Source of the DNA: Chitinophagaceae bacterium
GTDB lineage: Bacteria; Bacteroidota; Bacteroidia; Chitinophagales; Chitinophagaceae
Length of the DNA stretch: 59,686 nucleotides
Assembly: GCA_016721085.1 (NCBI GenBank)
Contig: JADKJI010000033.1
Coordinates: 1-59,686, forward strand
Reading direction: 5' to 3'
Part shown: piece after piece, positions 57,906 to 59,686 of the stretch
Position numbering within the stretch: the first letter of the stretch is position 1
Layout: each line of letters starts with the position of its first letter
Notes under the pieces: generated by a model
Seen by the model: only the letters and a program-made list of their open reading frames with translations
Told to the model about the DNA's origin: nothing
Databases searched by the model: none
Program-made: the position numbers and the translations under genes

Positions 57906-59532
57906 ATGGCAAACGATAATAGTCCTTTCAAAAAATGGAACAGGCGCGATGTTTAAAAACATTGGGAGGAATTCCCATATTCAGTGCAGTATGGTATTCA
58001 GGAGCGAGTCCTACTCGTACGGCTAAACGAGAAACAATTCTTACTTGAAACTCTCAACATAAAGCTTCTACCCCCAGCAACAGGTCCTGGTGAAAACCAC
58101 TCCGTATAGGAATCATCGGTTATGGCATCCGTGGAGAACAACTTTGCCGTGCTTTAGGTTTCGCTTCTACTGCCTGGTTAAAAGACATGCAGGAAGCTTT
58201 GGTTAAGTCCAAAGACACAAGACTGGCTGATTTCAAAGCTCAGGAAAGCCTGACAATTAAACTAGCAGCTATCTGTGATGTGATTTTGATATCCGTGCAG
58301 AGAAAGCTCTTGAGTCTTTCAATAAAGGTGATAACAAATTAAACGCTTCCTTACACATACAGGTTGATCAATAGTGGTGAAGTAGATGCCATCATTATCG
58401 CCACTCCAGACCATTGGCATGCTCCCATCTCCATTGAAGCTTTGAATGCGGAGTGCATGTATGTTGAAGAAGCTAATGACACATAATATTGCAGAAACAT
58501 ATTTATTAGCTGAAACGGTTCTGAAAAAAATCCAAAAGATGGTTTTGCAGTTGGGCACCAGCACAGGCAAACACAAAGTTTCCTAACAGCGCAGGATATC
58601 ATAAAGAAGAATATCCTCGGACATGTTTCCTTAGTTGAAACAAATACCAAAAGTAATGATGATAATGGCGCCTGGCAATATGATATACATGGAAAGCTAG
58701 TCAAAAGACCATTGACTGGGATCTTTTCCTCGGCAACGCCCGAAGAAGAATTCAATCCTCGAACATTCTTCCGTTGGCGTAAATGGTGGGCTTATGGTTC
58801 CGGATTGTCTGGTGATTTAATGACCCACGACTACGATCGATCGACTGTCACTAAAAATGGGTATTCCAAATTCTGTAACAGCCTCTGGAGGTATCTACAC
58901 TCACCGTGATGGCCGTAATGTTCCAGATGTAATGCGGGAGAATATGGACTTTCCTGAGTTCAACAGGAAGCAGTCAGAAACCCGGCAAAGAAAAGGGATG
59001 ACTTTCGTATATAGTGCCACTTTAGGGAAACCAATTTGACAGAGGTACTGTATTAATGGGACATGATGGAAGTATGGAAGTAGGCAACCAGATTACGGTG
59101 CTGTGCCGATCGAGTCTACCAAATATGCGGAACTGATAAGGAAGCAACATATAGAAGCGGGTGTACCTATCTATCAATAAGGTCTGCTGTGAATGGAACA
59201 GATGCTGTCACTTCCGCCACTGCGAAATATTTCGCTAACAAAGGCTTGCTGGACATACAGGGATGGCAAACGAGTAGATACGACCTTCCTTCATTTGCGT
59301 GAATGGTTAAGTTGTATCCATAACGGAGAGCACACCCAAGTTGTTCAATCAAAGAAGAAAGTTAAGCGATATCTGCTCATATGGGCGGCCTCTCCTACAA
59401 ACTCGGGCGGAGAATAGACTGGGATCGGTGGCTGAAGATTATTGCATTACCTGGCGAGGACCTGGATGCCGGTGTTGTTGGCAAACAAGTGATACAGGGA
59501 TTAATACAGGACCTTGATGGAAAGGATAATTA
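57906..59532 (+). pseudogene. Gfo/Idh/MocA-family oxidoreductase, heavily frameshifted
   Basis: It starts MANDNSPFKKWNRRDV, a Tat-like leader, then IRIGIIGYGIRGEQL (Rossmann NAD loop), VDAIIIATPDHWHAPISIEA and VGHQHRQTQSFLTAQDII. Then come WDLFLGNAP, FRWRKWWAYGSGLSGDLMTH, NSVTASGGIYTHRDGRNVPD, GGLSYKLGRRIDWD and IALPGEDLDAGVV. At least ten slips are needed. The last residues run into the GGACCTTGATG leader of a repeat, so the exact end (59500-59532) is uncertain. The family oxidises sugars or sugar derivatives with NAD(P); this exported subgroup occurs widely in Bacteroidota. It is the third member of the broken operon. Confidence 0.78.
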
Positions 59533-59686
59533 GGATGGACAGGATGGGTCATAGAACTTAAGATTGTCTATATTAGCGAGTTCTTACCGTCACCCCTCCG
59601 CCGCGGCGGAAGGAGTCTCCCAAAAGGATTGTATTTGTCTGGAACAGGGTTAAAGATTAAAAGGAAATACAGGATTAACAGCCAAA
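59533..59686 (+). repeat. Composite repeat block H and TCCGCCGCGGCGGA palindrome
   Basis: The palindrome at 59596-59609 is identical to the one inside the tRNA-fMet remnant array. The block ends with AGGATTAACAGCCAAA at the window edge, the start of another family unit. Confidence 0.8.

Noticed and set aside
58319..58755. Leftward ORFs of 85 and 134 codons
   Set aside because: They are antisense to the reconstructed Gfo/Idh/MocA sequence, whose sense strand matches the family.

Overview
The window looks like chromosomal DNA of a Bacteroidota bacterium, most likely of the order Chitinophagales. The evidence is secreted proteins with type IX-style C-terminal sorting regions, a TonB-dependent receptor with an N-terminal carboxypeptidase-regulatory-like domain, tandem DUF2807 proteins, a BlaI/M56-protease pair whose protease carries TonB-plug-like repeats, a DUF3500 protein, a long-form IspH and weak Shine-Dalgarno sites. 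Family and domain calls were made by reading the translations; no database search was run.

Layout. 1-7290: three consecutive leftward genes for large secreted repeat-rich surface proteins; the first runs off the left edge and the third is frameshifted. 7769-12033: housekeeping block der - exported protein - era - lipoprotein esterase. 12111-12782: an intact initiator tRNA-fMet followed by a tandem array of six 5'-truncated copies, each with an intrinsic terminator and a 14-bp GC palindrome. 12977-14454: two DUF2807 paralogues. 14623-17177: a TPP riboswitch in front of a TonB-dependent receptor. 17617-19779: rhodanese, PASTA protein and ddl, bracketed by two large foldback repeats. 20551-29613: ferredoxin, acyl-CoA reductase, HtrA protease, GH13 enzyme, ispH, accC, accB and efp. 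29614-31471: an AT-rich patch with a broken WD40 gene and a DoxX gene. 31833-35061: BlaR1-like protease and BlaI-like repressor, with a paired operator and a divergent thioredoxin-like gene. 35155-41650: mdh, a PAD-family lipoprotein, DUF2306, two unrecognised exported proteins and a serine hydrolase. 41842-44547: a sensor kinase and a LuxR-type response regulator, both frameshifted. 44990-59686: small accessory genes (cupin, three VOC proteins, DUF3500, DUF1569, AraC, a lectin-like adhesin, then apbE - DoxX - Gfo/Idh/MocA) in a dense field of one composite repeat family.

One-base frameshifts are absent from about 17.2 to 29.7 kb and become very frequent after about 51 kb. Homology stays readable on both sides of each break and many breaks fall in homopolymers. 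This pattern fits uncorrected indels near a contig end better than biological decay, so genes marked pseudogene may be intact in the real genome.

The most unusual material is non-coding: the tRNA-fMet remnant array, the foldback elements, gene-boundary inverted repeats each built from its own short words, the BlaI-type double operator, and an EF-P whose loop carries an arginine where most EF-Ps carry lysine.
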